Part shown: in pieces, positions 53,701 to 63,479 of the stretch
How the letters are laid out: every line of letters begins with the position of its first letter
How positions within the stretch are numbered: position 1 is the stretch's first letter
Assembly (NCBI GenBank): GCA_028015205.1
Contig: CM051512.1
Coordinates: 17,019,139 to 17,083,138, forward strand
Source: Mytilisepta virgata
Lineage: Eukaryota > Mollusca > Bivalvia > Mytilida > Mytilidae
Reading direction: 5' to 3'
Length of the DNA: 64,000 nucleotides
The notes under the pieces: model-generated
What the model saw: only the letters and a program-made list of their open reading frames with translations
Database searches by the model: none
What the model was told of the DNA's origin: nothing
Made by a program: the position numbers and the translations under genes

Positions 53701-56700
53701 TTACCCATTTTGATCTTTTTGGTATTTTTTAATATGCTCTTCAATATTTTGGATTGCTGTTTTGGTTTTCAAAATTTTAGGCCTTGAGCACAGCACAACT
53801 GAAGAGTCGTAAATCGACGAATCATACAAAAATGGTGTCAAAGAATTGATTAATAGCGGCTTTTAACAGCTTATAGGTAAACATCTTGTTTACATACGAA
53901 ATTAACCTAGGTATATATCATAGTCATAATAAAAGTTACGTATGACTTTTATTTATTTAATGTATAACTTTACTTAAAGAATTCAATATCTTACCATAAA
54001 CTGATAACTTCAATGTGCTGTTGGAATAATAGTTCTTTCCGTCTCTTTCATTCCAAGCTGAGCACACATATTCACCAGCATCTTTAAAGGAACAATTTTG
54101 TATGTACAATGTGGACCTATTGTTTTGTATACTACCATTTAATTGCCTTACAAACACTCCGTCGATAAAATGACTCCAATAGTCAAAACTGTATGTATCC
54201 AACAATCCCGAGAGGTTGCAAACTAATTTTATCGATGAGGTACTATTGCAAATTATGGACTCCCCGGTCTCTACTTTAGGCATCGGTGGTTCTGAAAAGA
54301 CAATATGATTTTCTGTTTACAATCTATGATTTAAATTATATATGAAAATGTCAACAACAAAAAATGTACTGCTACAATGATTATTTTATCATATATTGTT
54401 CAATTATGAAATAAACTTTATTTGGCATTCGTACAATCGAAATATTACTCACATGCGTAGCATAATTAATACCAGAAATGAAAAAAGATTTATTAAATAT
54501 TTTGATTGCATGGTTACAATGAATCAATTACAATAGTTACTGAAGACAGACATACAAACTCTCATACATAGAAACACAAGGATACAAGAAGCTATGAAGG
54601 CCTTCATATTAAAATGTTTAAAAAATGTTTTAACCTTTGTTTGCAATTTTAATAATTTTTTGCATTTCTAGTGAATTCAAAAACAGAAGAGGAGGGAACT
54701 GTTTTTCTCTAAACATGTTTTCTTGTATTCTCCTTTTGAGTGACTCTATCCATATCTTTCAAAGGTCTCACTCTCTGGACATTACCACAAGGACCATTGC
54801 ACTCAATATTTGGAAAGCTTACCAAACACTTCCAAATGGACGTTACTTTACATGGAAGTATATTCGAGGTGATTTTTCAAATATTTTAATATCTTTTTAC
54901 CACTGAATGTAATTTTTACATGTTTGAAGTTCTTTGGTTTCTTTAAAGGGCATGTTACCTTTAACAGGACATAGATGTTTTTTCTAAAATGTTTGGATCA
55001 TGTACATTGTATTACTTAGTTCTAATCTGCATTTTTTAAAAAGTTTGTTTAAGCCCACCTTATATTGGCCTCGATCAGCGTGTTTTTGACATAAACAGAT
55101 TTCATAAAGACCAATTGCATCAAATTCGTTCATTTGTGGTATAAAATGTTAAAATGTTAAACCTTTGTGCATTATGTCGTTAAAAACAAGCGATAAGGTC
55201 TTCAGTGATTCAAAATTCTTTAGACCTACAACAAATCATTACAACAGATACAGCTCCGAGTCAATATGAATAAAAAAATCGGTAGCAAAAAATATTACTT
55301 GTAAGCCTACCTGTGACAAGAACAGTCCAACTTGCATTCTTGAAAATTGGTATGCGAATTCTGAAACTCATTGAACAAATTACTTCCAGCGGTCCAATAT
55401 TTTGCGATACTAGTATACGCATTGCATATATTTTACCATCAGGAGAACAGATACAGCTTTCAGAACATTTTTGCCTTGTTGTAAAACAGCTATTATACTG
55501 CATTCGTACACTATCTATTGTAACACCATTAATTAAAAATTCTGCAAGCCGACCAGAAGGCACGACACTTGATGTGCAGTTTAGCCAGATAAGATCTCCT
55601 CTGTCTGCAGTCAATGGTCCTTGTAGACTGATTTCTTGCGACGATACTGACTCTAAAACTAAGGTAAACTAAATCAATGTATCATAAAGTACTTGTCTGA
55701 GTTTTGATCTATTACTGGATTGCAGGGGAATAAAAATGACAAAACTGCCTGCCTTATATAATATATGAATCCAAAACCATCGTTTGATTTTCTCTAAGTA
55801 TGTTAATATAATATTATGTATATTTCTCTATGTATGTTCATATATGTATATTTCTCTATGTATGTTCATATACGTATATTTCTCTAAGTATTTCATATAT
55901 GTATATTTCTCTATGCATGTTCATATATGTATGTCTTCTATGTATGTTCCTCTATGTATGTTCTGTATGTATTGTCTCTGTGTATGCCGCTTATGGGCCA
56001 ATAAATTACTTTACTGGAGTAAAAGTTACTTGAAAACCATTACCGAATCGATGAGAAATCGGGAAATGCAATAGAGCAAATAAATACCACAGTGATAATT
56101 ACATCGAAAGACACAGCAAATTCTACCGATTTAGAACAAGACACAGTAAACACCTAGACACTTGAACCTCTAAAAACCCGAACTAATAACACTCGACACA
56201 TTGTAAATGGGTAACATCATCTGAAGTGTTAAATCTAGTGAAGTACAAATAAATCACACTGAAGAGTTGTAGTCTCATTTGTGAGATAGCAACTTTGCAA
56301 TGGCAAATCAATTAGTGTTGATTTTCTGAGTGATGATATCGACACCATATATATAGCTTAGTTAAGTAAAACGCTGTACATATCACACGGAAGGCAATAG
56401 CGAATCAACTTAACACCATAAGCTGGGGACTTTGGTACATAACTGCTATGATTTGAATTTAAAAATTTAAAAGTTAGAAAAGTTGCTCAAAAAGGGGTAT
56501 GTTACTCTCCTTATTAAAGTTTTATGGACGCCATGATGACTGGGTATACAGGTATGAAAAACCGTTTCACAAATGAAAATGGACCTTTTCTACTAATGTT
56601 ATCCCTTCTTCATATCGGATTTGACATGGGCAGCATGGCGAGTGTCCTACAAGAAGCAGAGTCTGCTTACTCTTCCGTAGCACCTGAGACTACCACCGTT

Positions 56701-57997
56701 TTTTTAGTTGGTTCCATGTAGTTCATATGTTTTTATTTTTTTAATTGTAATGCATGTATTGTTTTGGTCTGTCTTAGTTGTCCTCCGGAGTTTGTCAGTT
56801 GTTTCGATTTTCCCCTCCTTAGAATATCCCTTTGGTATTTCTTGACTTTACTTTAAATCAACACGTTTGTTAAATATATGATTTTAATTGCCTTTTATCG
56901 TTATGTAAGGAAAGAAATTTAGTCACAAAATTTAGAATGAGTGGCCATAAACTGGAAATTGAAATAGGTAGATATCAAGGTATAAAAGCAGAAAACGGAA
57001 TTCGCAAGTTACATGTAAGTAAAAAAGACGTAGATAAAATTTTCTGCTACAATGTGAAACACTACAAAATTATAGAGAAAATGTAATGTGCGATTTGTAA
57101 AACCAATATCCTAATCTTAAGATCGAAATTCATTTGGCTAATGTCCGCTGAAGAAACACATGTTATTAAGCAATAAGTTCCTGTACTATACACAGTAAAC
57201 AGTGCAAAGGAAAATTTATTATCAAATAGAGAGACATAAAACAATATTTCTCCTATTCTTGACGTGCTTAATCGGTGGGATAAAAATACATAATATTTTT
57301 AACCACTTCCCCCTTGATTAAATTTCTACGTGGGAATTATCGCCATTTTTCTACAGTTATTGGAACGATAAACTAGAGAAGTCCCGAAATGACGTCTATG
57401 TAAATAAATTACATAACAACGATATTTTCTTGAGGTTTTTGTCAAAAATCATAGGAGAAACAGATTCTTCTTCAGTTTACTCTTGAGTTATGGAATTTTT
57501 CAATAGTTAAATTTTAACAAAAGCTCGGGTGTTGAAAATCGAAAATTGGGTAGAGAAATTCCATAACTCACTTGTACCTGAAGGAGAATCTATATATCTA
57601 TACTTGGTTCATTAATTTGTATTAATAATTATGTATATTTATGCCTTTTATTACCATAGAGCCTGTATACACATATTAATTTTTTGGGTCATTGTGGTTG
57701 ATGAAAAAAAAAACTTCCTCAATACTTTCAGCATTATATTGTTAGTTTATGAAGTGTATTGTAATTATTTTAGAATTGTAAAATTGTAAAATCTGCTCAA
57801 ATTAGGGCGCCAAATGGATAAATAAAAGTTTAGACATTTATGGAAAATGACGAAGCAGACGTGGATTTGTGTGTGCATGTGGTCTCTTTGAGGTCAATAT
57901 AGCTAGATAAGATGCAGGTATAATTCTATACTGTCAGTATCATAAGGGACAATGCATCATCTCTATAGCTGAAACTTGAAATTAAAGCACAGATATA

Positions 57998-58048
<51 letters not shown>

Positions 58049-58616
58049 GGCGCACAGTTTATCCCCAGAATTCATCCTGACTCAACAAAAATTTTATCTA
58101 CTCTAAATTCCAGGATTATAACAGGGTCCGTTATAAAACATTTTTTTCCTTTTGCGTAAGAGCGCAGACATCATCGAGACTTGCCATCTTATGTAATTAA
58201 AGGAGGACATTCTTTGATTAGTACCAAACTAAAAGACTGGCATAAAATACAATTTTACCATTTGGTAAGTATATCATCTGTACCAATCAGACTATCTTGA
58301 CTCTCTCTTGTGGTTATAAACAAATAAAAAAAAAATGGATAACGGAAAGGGCAACATTGAATTAATCAAAGCAACCCAACTTACAGAACTCCGGACAAAA
58401 AAAAAAAAAAAAAAAAAAAAACATTAACAGTCAGGATAGTTTGTTTTTGTGCTCTTTTATCATATTTTTGTCCATGGTTCTGTCTGTTGGATGACGTTGA
58501 TTGATTGGTATGTCAGTGTTGACCCTTTCTCTTATCCATTTTGTTGTGTATCATGATTGCGTTTTAATTTTTAACTTACCTTCTGATAAAATTAGCAAGG
58601 AAACAAAAAGAGCCAT
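50553..58616 (-). CDS. Immunoglobulin-domain transmembrane receptor with tyrosine-rich tail (complete, seven exons)
   Basis: The exons, in order of transcription, are 58580-58616, 55311-55652, 53995-54291, 52810-53124, 52434-52544, 51773-51818 and 50553-50739. All have AG/GT borders; the first five introns are phase 1 and the last is phase 2. Together they make 444 codons. The protein has a signal peptide (MALFVSLLILSE), Ig-like domains at about 14-126, 128-225 and 227-330, a membrane helix at about 340-361 followed by KRK, and an 80-residue cytoplasmic tail with Tyr384, 385, 397, 416 (YTEI), 423 (YEEL) and 441 (YLEL). Phase-1 introns bounding each Ig domain are usual for this superfamily. 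Such tails recruit SH2 proteins after phosphorylation, so a cell-surface recognition or adhesion receptor is inferred. The ligand is unknown. Domain 3 lacks both core cysteines, and domain 1 has four extra ones. It could be an immune receptor or a neural/adhesion molecule; sequence alone cannot decide. Confidence 0.9.
50740..51772 (-). other. Ig receptor intron 6
   Basis: I see no repeat or exon that I can name. An imperfect direct repeat 'cgttttattcccaa(ta)tagcaatagaaa' occurs at about 51071 and 51112. Confidence 0.6.
51773..51818 (-). CDS. Ig receptor exon 6: juxtamembrane tail
   Basis: Phase 1 in, phase 2 out (GCT AT|gtaggt). It encodes SFNAQFQRSVERGA, with codons shared across both junctions giving Met before it and Ile after it. 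An in-frame stop follows if the donor is ignored. Confidence 0.85.
51860..52150 (+). repeat. Dispersed repeat fragment in intron 5
   Basis: 'ggggttctatcccgtatatcc', 'tacattgctagtgctttg' and 'tcttctttagttaca' resemble the families at 11390-11660 and 53275-53500. It is low-complexity T-rich and non-coding. Confidence 0.45.
52434..52544 (-). CDS. Ig receptor exon 5: transmembrane helix
   Basis: Phase 1 in, phase 1 out (AAC A|gtaagt). It encodes QTGFSLQTLFWALTAVIVLI then VTVGITDIIIKRKSMN. A 20-residue hydrophobic run followed by Lys-Arg-Lys marks a type I single-pass helix; an Asp lies near its inner end. Confidence 0.93.
52810..53124 (-). CDS. Ig receptor exon 4: cysteine-less Ig-like domain
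   Basis: Phase 1 in, phase 1 out (ACA G|gtagaa). It starts PPVIVETDTYMNEGSFRVFS, keeps the core Trp (SPRWLQNG) and ends EGDFTVVLGNKFGTTIHSFN. The F-strand motif reads Asp-Phe-Thr-Val where Ig domains have Gly-x-Tyr-x-Cys, and the B strand has Ser/Val in place of Cys, so no core disulfide can form. The upstream ATG of the open frame lies in the intron. Confidence 0.9.
53125..53994 (-). other. Ig receptor intron 3 with a dispersed repeat
   Basis: Positions 53275-53500 carry a repeat related to 11390-11660 ('gggttcacattgttagtgctctag', 'tacatgtatccttgtggcg', 'tttatcgctaaggtaatctttt'). The rest is unremarkable. Confidence 0.6.
53995..54291 (-). CDS. Ig receptor exon 3: second Ig domain
   Basis: Phase 1 in, phase 1 out (TAT G|gtaaga). 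It has KLVCNLSG (Cys151), Trp165 and the classic DAGEYVC (Cys203). A second cysteine pair (Cys141, Cys193) lies ten residues before each core cysteine, so an extra disulfide is plausible. At least six N-x-S/T sites suggest heavy glycosylation. Confidence 0.94.
54292..55310 (-). other. Ig receptor intron 2
   Basis: No recognisable repeat or exon. The plus-strand frame at 54637-54906 has no motif or splice logic. Confidence 0.6.
55311..55652 (-). CDS. Ig receptor exon 2: first Ig-like domain
   Basis: Phase 1 in, phase 1 out (ACA G|gtaggc). It has LIWLNC (Cys38) and GPLEVIC (Cys105) as the likely core pair, 67 residues apart. A cysteine cluster CFTTRQKCSESCIC (Cys68, 75, 79, 81) lies in the middle. 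There is no DxGxYxC and no core Trp, so the fold is a diverged Ig domain. Confidence 0.9.
55797..55985 (+). repeat. Minisatellite, unit about 28 bp
   Basis: 'tatttctctatgtatgttca' recurs at 55821, 55849, 55877 and 55904, with shorter decayed units after it. The Tyr/Met/Ile/Cys-rich frames here are repeat artefacts. Confidence 0.9.
56620..56850 (+). repeat. Retroelement 3' fragment
   Basis: 'agcagagtctgcttactctt', 'gtagcacctgagactaccac' and 'ccctttggtatttcttga' resemble the 3' end of the reverse-transcriptase family whose minus-strand remnant lies at 60567-61260 (compare 60655-60690). The 65-codon frame starting 56524 partly covers it. Confidence 0.5.
57462..57591. repeat. Inverted repeat, about 38-bp arms
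   Basis: The left arm contains AGATTCTTCTTCAG and GAGTTATGGAATTTTTC. The right arm is the inverse with a few changes (GAAATTCCATAACTCAC, CTGAAGGAGAATCT). It is probably a small MITE. Confidence 0.75.
57999..58047. repeat. A run, about 49 bases
   Basis: An uninterrupted A homopolymer, preceded by AT-rich non-coding sequence. It could be the tail of a retroposed copy; no matching body was identified. Confidence 0.9.
58318..58555. repeat. Inverted repeat of the 'gataacaggaaaggtcaac' family
   Basis: The left arm ('aatggataacggaaagggcaac...ggacaaaaa') and the right arm ('tttttgtccatgg...gttgaccctttctcttatccatt') are inverted copies of about 80 bp. An A run (58398-58422) and a 50-bp spacer separate them. 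It ends 24 bp from the donor of the Ig receptor's signal exon. Confidence 0.8.
58580..58616 (-). CDS. Ig receptor exon 1: signal peptide
   Basis: It starts at the first ATG (58616-58614), preceded by an in-frame stop on the minus strand ('tga cta aat ttc aaa c' region). It encodes MALFVSLLILSE and breaks in phase 1 (GAA G|gtaagt) before exon 2. A short hydrophobic core fits a secretory signal; cleavage probably falls just inside exon 2. Confidence 0.85.
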
Positions 58617-59317
58617 GTTTGAAATTTAGTCAAAATCTAAAATTATTTCCTGTTTTTATCAAATAAATAGCACAGTTTAGAACATCCTGTGAAACGTATG
58701 AATATTTATCAATGAACGATTAGTAAAAAAAAATCAAACGTACAGATGAGGATGCACGTTCTTTCAAAATGGATAATTGTACCTAGGGGCAATCATTGTA
58801 GGGAAAAAATCAGGGAATACAACTCCCACCTATTCAAAAGAATGAAATAAAAATAATGTGACGAAATTCAATGTGAAAAATCTTACACCTATAAAACATT
58901 TCCTCTAGTACTTAATTTAAACTAAGTGTAAATATCAAGCCCGATGAAAAATTTAAAAACAAATGTTTTGTGTTATCACCAATAACAGAAAGTTTTTACT
59001 TTTTGCTTCAATGCCATGACAAATGTAATTTGTATATACAATGCAAATTAAAGCACACAAACGATTTAGTTATACAACATGTAAAAATAGAGTATACACT
59101 GATGAAGAAGAATTATAGAAATCTGACCCTTCTGATTTATAACCATAGAGGAACGACTGAAAGTTAATTTTTAAAGTACACATTACCTGTAATTTTATTA
59201 TACGACGAATAGCATTAAAAGTGAAAAGTGGTCATGCAAATAACAGGTACAAATGATTTGAAGAGTGTCTGCTTAGTTAAATTTAGATGGCTAGTTACTT
59301 GAAATGACTGTAATGGT
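58617..59317. other. Upstream region of the Ig receptor gene
   Basis: It should contain the 5' UTR and promoter, but I see no clear TATA box or initiator that I would defend. No coding frame is credible. Confidence 0.4.
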
Positions 59318-60144
59318 TAAAGCCCCCTTTACACTGGTCGAAGACTGTGCTACGCACTCCATGACCTCTACGATCGCCAAGATCGCAGCAAGGTCGTGGA
59401 AAAATTGGAAAACCATCTTCAGTGTAAAGGTATTCACGACCCCCTACGCTTACCATACGATCAAAATACGTTTTTTCGATAATCTTTCACGTTGCTACTA
59501 CGCTCTCCTACGTTTTCGCTACGATGCCTGTGTTTGTGGTACGTTCAAGCTACGACAATAACACGATCACACGACGCCCCTAGGCCGTTGTTGTACGACC
59601 TCTCACGATTGTGACACGACATCGATACGCGCTTGACGATCGTAATACGTTGTCACTACGCTGCTACCACGAGTATTACGACCTTGCTACGTTGTTCTCA
59701 CGATCTAGCCACGATCAGCAAATAAACTATATAAAAGGACAATTTCTTGCTTGAATGTATATTAGTTCTCACTACGATGTCTCACTACAATGTCACTACG
59801 ATGTCTCTGCGCTTCCTCTACAACCAGCAAATAAACTATATAAAAGAACAATTTCTTGCTTGAATGTATTAATTCTCACTACGATCTCACTACGATGTCT
59901 CTGCGCTTCCTCTACGACAGCGGTACGATGTCTGTACGATCAAAAGTGGCGACGACCTCGCTACGTAAATTATGAGCATGTTCAAAACAGTCGTGGCACC
60001 TGGAGATTCTCCTACGACCTATCCGGCGCAATGCCGACCACACTACGCCACTTGAAGACCTCCGTACGACCCCACTAAGATGTTCCACGATCAAAACATT
60101 TTTTATGGTCGTAGTGCAGTCTTCGTTCAGTGTAAAAGGGGTTT
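59318..60144. mobile_element. CpG-dense TIR element built from TACG words
   Basis: The left end (AAGCCCCCTTTACACTG, CGAAGACTG) and right end (CAGTCTTCG, CAGTGTAAAAGGGGTTT) are imperfect inverted repeats of about 30 bp. The 827-bp interior is packed with CTACGA/CTACGT/CACGAT-type words, very unlike the CpG-poor surroundings. A 109-bp internal tandem duplication starts at 59716 and 59825. The frames inside (59755-60078 and 59912-60094) are unlikely to be genes. It is probably a non-autonomous DNA transposon. Confidence 0.85.
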
Positions 60145-60566
60145 GACACTACGTTTTGTGTGTAAAAGAGTGCTCCATGTAAATGGAATGTTCCTATTGA
60201 TGAACTGTTGATTTTTTTTAATTTCCCTGTTTAATATTTGTTATCACACATGTACAGGAAACATATTTTTAGTCATAATTTTTTAAAACCGTTGTTTTAT
60301 ATTAATTTCCTCATCATGTTATATTGTTGATCTCTCCTAACATTCCGAATATTGGTAGCTACCCCTTTTATCATGTTTAATATATATATTTCAATGTAAT
60401 TTATAAAAAAAAAGTTTAAAAGCCATGACAATTTCAAAATTGCATCAATCCCAACTTAAACATGTAAAGTAATACGTGGTAAGTCCTCGTAAAAAACAAG
60501 ACAAATATACCTAAGGAGCAAATCATAAAACGTAACCCACTAGGCAGACAAACCCGGGAAGAAAAA

Positions 60567-61260
60567 TTAACAACCACAAGCACAACAAATAAAACTGAAA
60601 ACTATAAAACAATGAACAATGGGAACTCCTATAAAAACCAGGAATGAACTCAGGGGCTCCGAAGGGTAAGCAGTTCCTGATCCGTATACGGCACCCATCG
60701 TAAAGTTCAACAAAGTCAATCCGGTTGTAGTTACAAATCGGTGGAGGTACATGAAATGTTACGACAGTGGAAACAGGTCCAACATCATCTTAGATATTAA
60801 AACACTGTTACAGTAACTGTCAATCAATTCGTGATGACGACAATTAAATCTCCGAAATGATGACATCAATTTATCCTTGATAAAACTCTGTTTAAGAAGC
60901 TTTTGTGACAACAGTGATCATCTTTGTAGAAAGTCATGGTAACTCAGGCATGCCCTTGAATATCGGATAAGATGAGAAACATAAATGCCATATGCAGGCG
61001 ATGCTGGTATATGGCTACTCAAGAAGGGAAAGTTAACAATAGGAAAATTGAAGTCATTACGTTTGTCATAAAGTTTTGTCTTCAAACGTCCCTCATTGTC
61101 CATTTCAAGACACAAATCCAAATATGAAGCGGACTTCGATGTATCTGTAGTATCCTTAATTTCGTGTTCACTGGGGTAGATAAGATATATAGAGAGTCTT
61201 GGAATTTGTCGTTGTTTAACGACAATACGTCATCTATATATCAAAAAGTGAAATTAAAGG
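60567..61260 (-). pseudogene. Reverse transcriptase remnant of a retroelement, frame-broken
   Basis: Minus-strand translation shows the RT catalytic box YIDD (61240-61229) with VLSLNN after it. After a frame change comes a region with DLCLEMDNEGRL, NFPIVNFPFLSSHIP and LIRYSRAC (61121-60918), then another break and a segment ending near 60567. These stretches match a reverse-transcriptase family that I know from mollusc and cnidarian genomes (memory; clade not certain, possibly Penelope-like). A stop lies directly before YIDD, and at least two frameshifts disrupt the order. Sequence up to about 62030 may be the decayed 5' part. It is dead. Confidence 0.75.
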
Positions 61261-62031
61261 ATTGGGAGAGTAAATGTGCGATTTATTTTCCATGTATTTA
61301 GATCAAAGTGATAAACATGCATATGGTTGAAAAGTTAGCATGATATGGCCGACAAGAATTACAACTCAAAACAATGCTTCGTGTTGTCTATGTTTTCTAA
61401 AGGATGAATAACTTATTATTACATCACGATTTTGAGTAATAAAAGCCCAAGTGGATTTTTGTGTCTATTTTGCATCCACAATAACCCTTTTTATCTATTA
61501 TGTAAGCGTTTAAAAAATAATATGATGCTACCTTTTAATGCACAAGATACCCTTTAGTATGGAATTCCTCTAACGTCTAATGTAAGGCCTAATTTGGAAT
61601 TGGCTTGGGAGTTCAATCCGTAAAGAAAAATGGGAACTTTGCACCAACTAAAAGGTATTCGTTACCTTCTGATTGCCATTTTGACCAAGCAAAATGAAAG
61701 TAGAGGTGCAGAATTGTTCCCGGAACCAACCTTTAAGGAATTATTCAAATTCATAATTTCTTGTATCCATGTAGCAAATTTGTTTGTTATGTTCCATTCT
61801 CAAGAGCTTGTCTGGTTTATGGATTTTAATCTTAAGGAATTTCATCATTGTTTTGTCCCTTCGGAATTCTTTTACCGACCTTTAAATAAAAGTTATATCA
61901 AAATTTCCCCTACTTCAAGGTGCATCCAACACGGGAAAGTCCACAAACACCGACAAAACCGAAAAGAAGCTCAACCGTATCAACCGGCAAAACAACTGAA
62001 AACAACTGTCATATTCCTGACTTGTTATTGA
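61261..62031. other. Probable decayed 5' part of the retroelement
   Basis: Next to the RT remnant, minus-strand fragments just before YIDD look like its natural upstream sequence (Ser-Phe-Asn-Phe-Thr-Phe). The 133-codon plus-strand frame at 61630-62031 has no motif I recognise. I would not annotate it as a gene. Confidence 0.4.
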
Positions 62032-62209
62032 AAGGACCATAAAAATCATTCTAAAAAGCTTGCAAATGAAAAAAGCATCACTGGATTATATAAAAGATCA
62101 TTAAGTTTTTTCTGTTGTTATGGAAACTAAATTCTGTTGTATTTCTGAAATTCCATATTTCCGAAATTTAAAGCATGAAATATGCAAAATATAAAGTGTA
62201 TTTTGACGT

Positions 62210-62700
62210 ACCCATACAACCCCCTTTATCTATCCTGAAACTGTGGTGTATAAAACATACTATAAAATCTAATAAAGTATGATTACCAACAAGATGACCG
62301 ATTCCTAGAACCGAAAATTTGATTGGACGGTACATGGTTTAGATAGCAGGGTCAGGAAGTGTTCTTTAGACTGTAAAATATTTTTTTCACAGCAGCAGGT
62401 CGGATACGGTCGCTCTATTAATCGAAAAAGTCAGAAATAATACTCGTATAAAGGGTTTAATGCTGTCTTGTCATAGAGTGCAACAGAAACCTGCAGTATC
62501 TGTGAGATGCCAGTGTGAATTTAAAGTCTTCATGTCATTGGGAGAAAAGCAATATTTACATAATTGCACAAAAATTTCATATCTATATTCTTACTGTGAA
62601 AAGGTCTTATACAATAGGATGGGGAAACCCTTTAATGGTAAGTTTTTTCTAGAAGCTAAAAAGTCTCGATATTTATTTAGTATTTATATCCACAAAATAA
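62210..62700 (+). repeat. Dispersed repeat, copy 2 (partner at 7860-8400)
   Basis: It matches the copy at 7860-8400 in the same orientation over about 490 bp with many differences. The 83-codon frame at 62460-62711 lies inside it and is not credible as a gene. Confidence 0.7.
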
Positions 62701-62711
62701 TAGGAAAGTAA

Positions 62712-63436
62712 TAAGACAACGTTCACCTAATTGAAATCCAACGGTAGGTCAAATTGATGAGCACAAAACAATAAATAAATAAATAATAATAAAAAAAAAA
62801 TAAATAAAAATAGAGATTTGACAACTTTTTTATTCTTTAGCCCATTCATTTACCATACTACAATTCTTCAATCATATTAATCATAAATTCTTTTCAATAA
62901 AATTACGAGCAGCATTTCATGTTTGGCATTACATTCTACCTTTACTCCCGAATTGATCCTCGTACAGCTACGATTGTCTTCAAGGACATTATCAACGACT
63001 TTACATTCTGAAAATATATGTTGCATATCTATAGAATAAGGAGAAATGGACATGGAACTACACAGATATGTGCAAGAGAAATTAGTCTATATTTCTGATA
63101 TAACAAGTACACATCCACAGTTTGCTACAATTGTAAGTACATCATATGTGAAATATTTTATATAGGTGCTTGCTTTTTACGTATGTCATTCAGAAAGATA
63201 ATTTAACTTATTTGATGTGTAATATTAACTTGCTATGAAGAAATTATTAAATTCATAATTACATTCTATTATCCTGAATTTCAGCAAAAAACAATTGTCA
63301 ATTATCCATTTAGTCATAATACATAAAAACACCAAACAGTAAAAATAATACAAGTATGTTCAGTTGGACACCAAGTTCAAAACTTTTCACCTACCATATA
63401 TAACTGGTTTATCGTTGGTCAGTTAGTGAGACTGTT
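62712..63436. other. Non-coding stretch
   Basis: AT-rich, with a short (aaat)n run near 62770-62810; nothing else recognised. Confidence 0.5.
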
Positions 63437-63479
63437 TCAGGTTGTTTCACTTTCTTCATTGTCTTGAGTTCTATATGTA
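63437..63479 (-). CDS. Possible last exon of a further minus-strand gene
   Basis: A strong acceptor on the minus strand (ttttctctcttccaatcacttttgcag) precedes a short frame TYRTQDNEESETT ending in TGA (63439-63437). The acidic, polar C-terminus would fit another receptor tail. It is too short to prove, and partner exons would lie right of the window. Confidence 0.22.

Larger units (their letters stand above)
55653..58579 (-). other. Ig receptor intron 1
   Basis: It contains a 28-bp minisatellite (55797-55985), a retroelement 3' fragment (56620-56850), a 130-bp inverted repeat (57462-57591), an A run of about 49 (57999-58047) and an inverted repeat family member (58318-58555). The rest holds nothing I recognise. 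Confidence 0.7.

Noticed and set aside
55784..56074. 96-codon Tyr/Met/Cys-rich frame
   Set aside because: Generated by the 28-bp minisatellite.
56524..56721. 65-codon plus-strand frame as a small gene
   Set aside because: It overlaps a retroelement 3' fragment in an intron on the opposite strand and shows no independent support.
59755..60078. 107-codon frame in the CpG-rich block
   Set aside because: It is contained within a TIR-bounded repeat with an internal 109-bp duplication; the translated sequence has no domain.
61630..62031. 133-codon plus-strand frame as a gene
   Set aside because: No recognisable domain. It lies beside a dead minus-strand reverse transcriptase, and part of it resembles the dispersed repeat at 11.6 kb.
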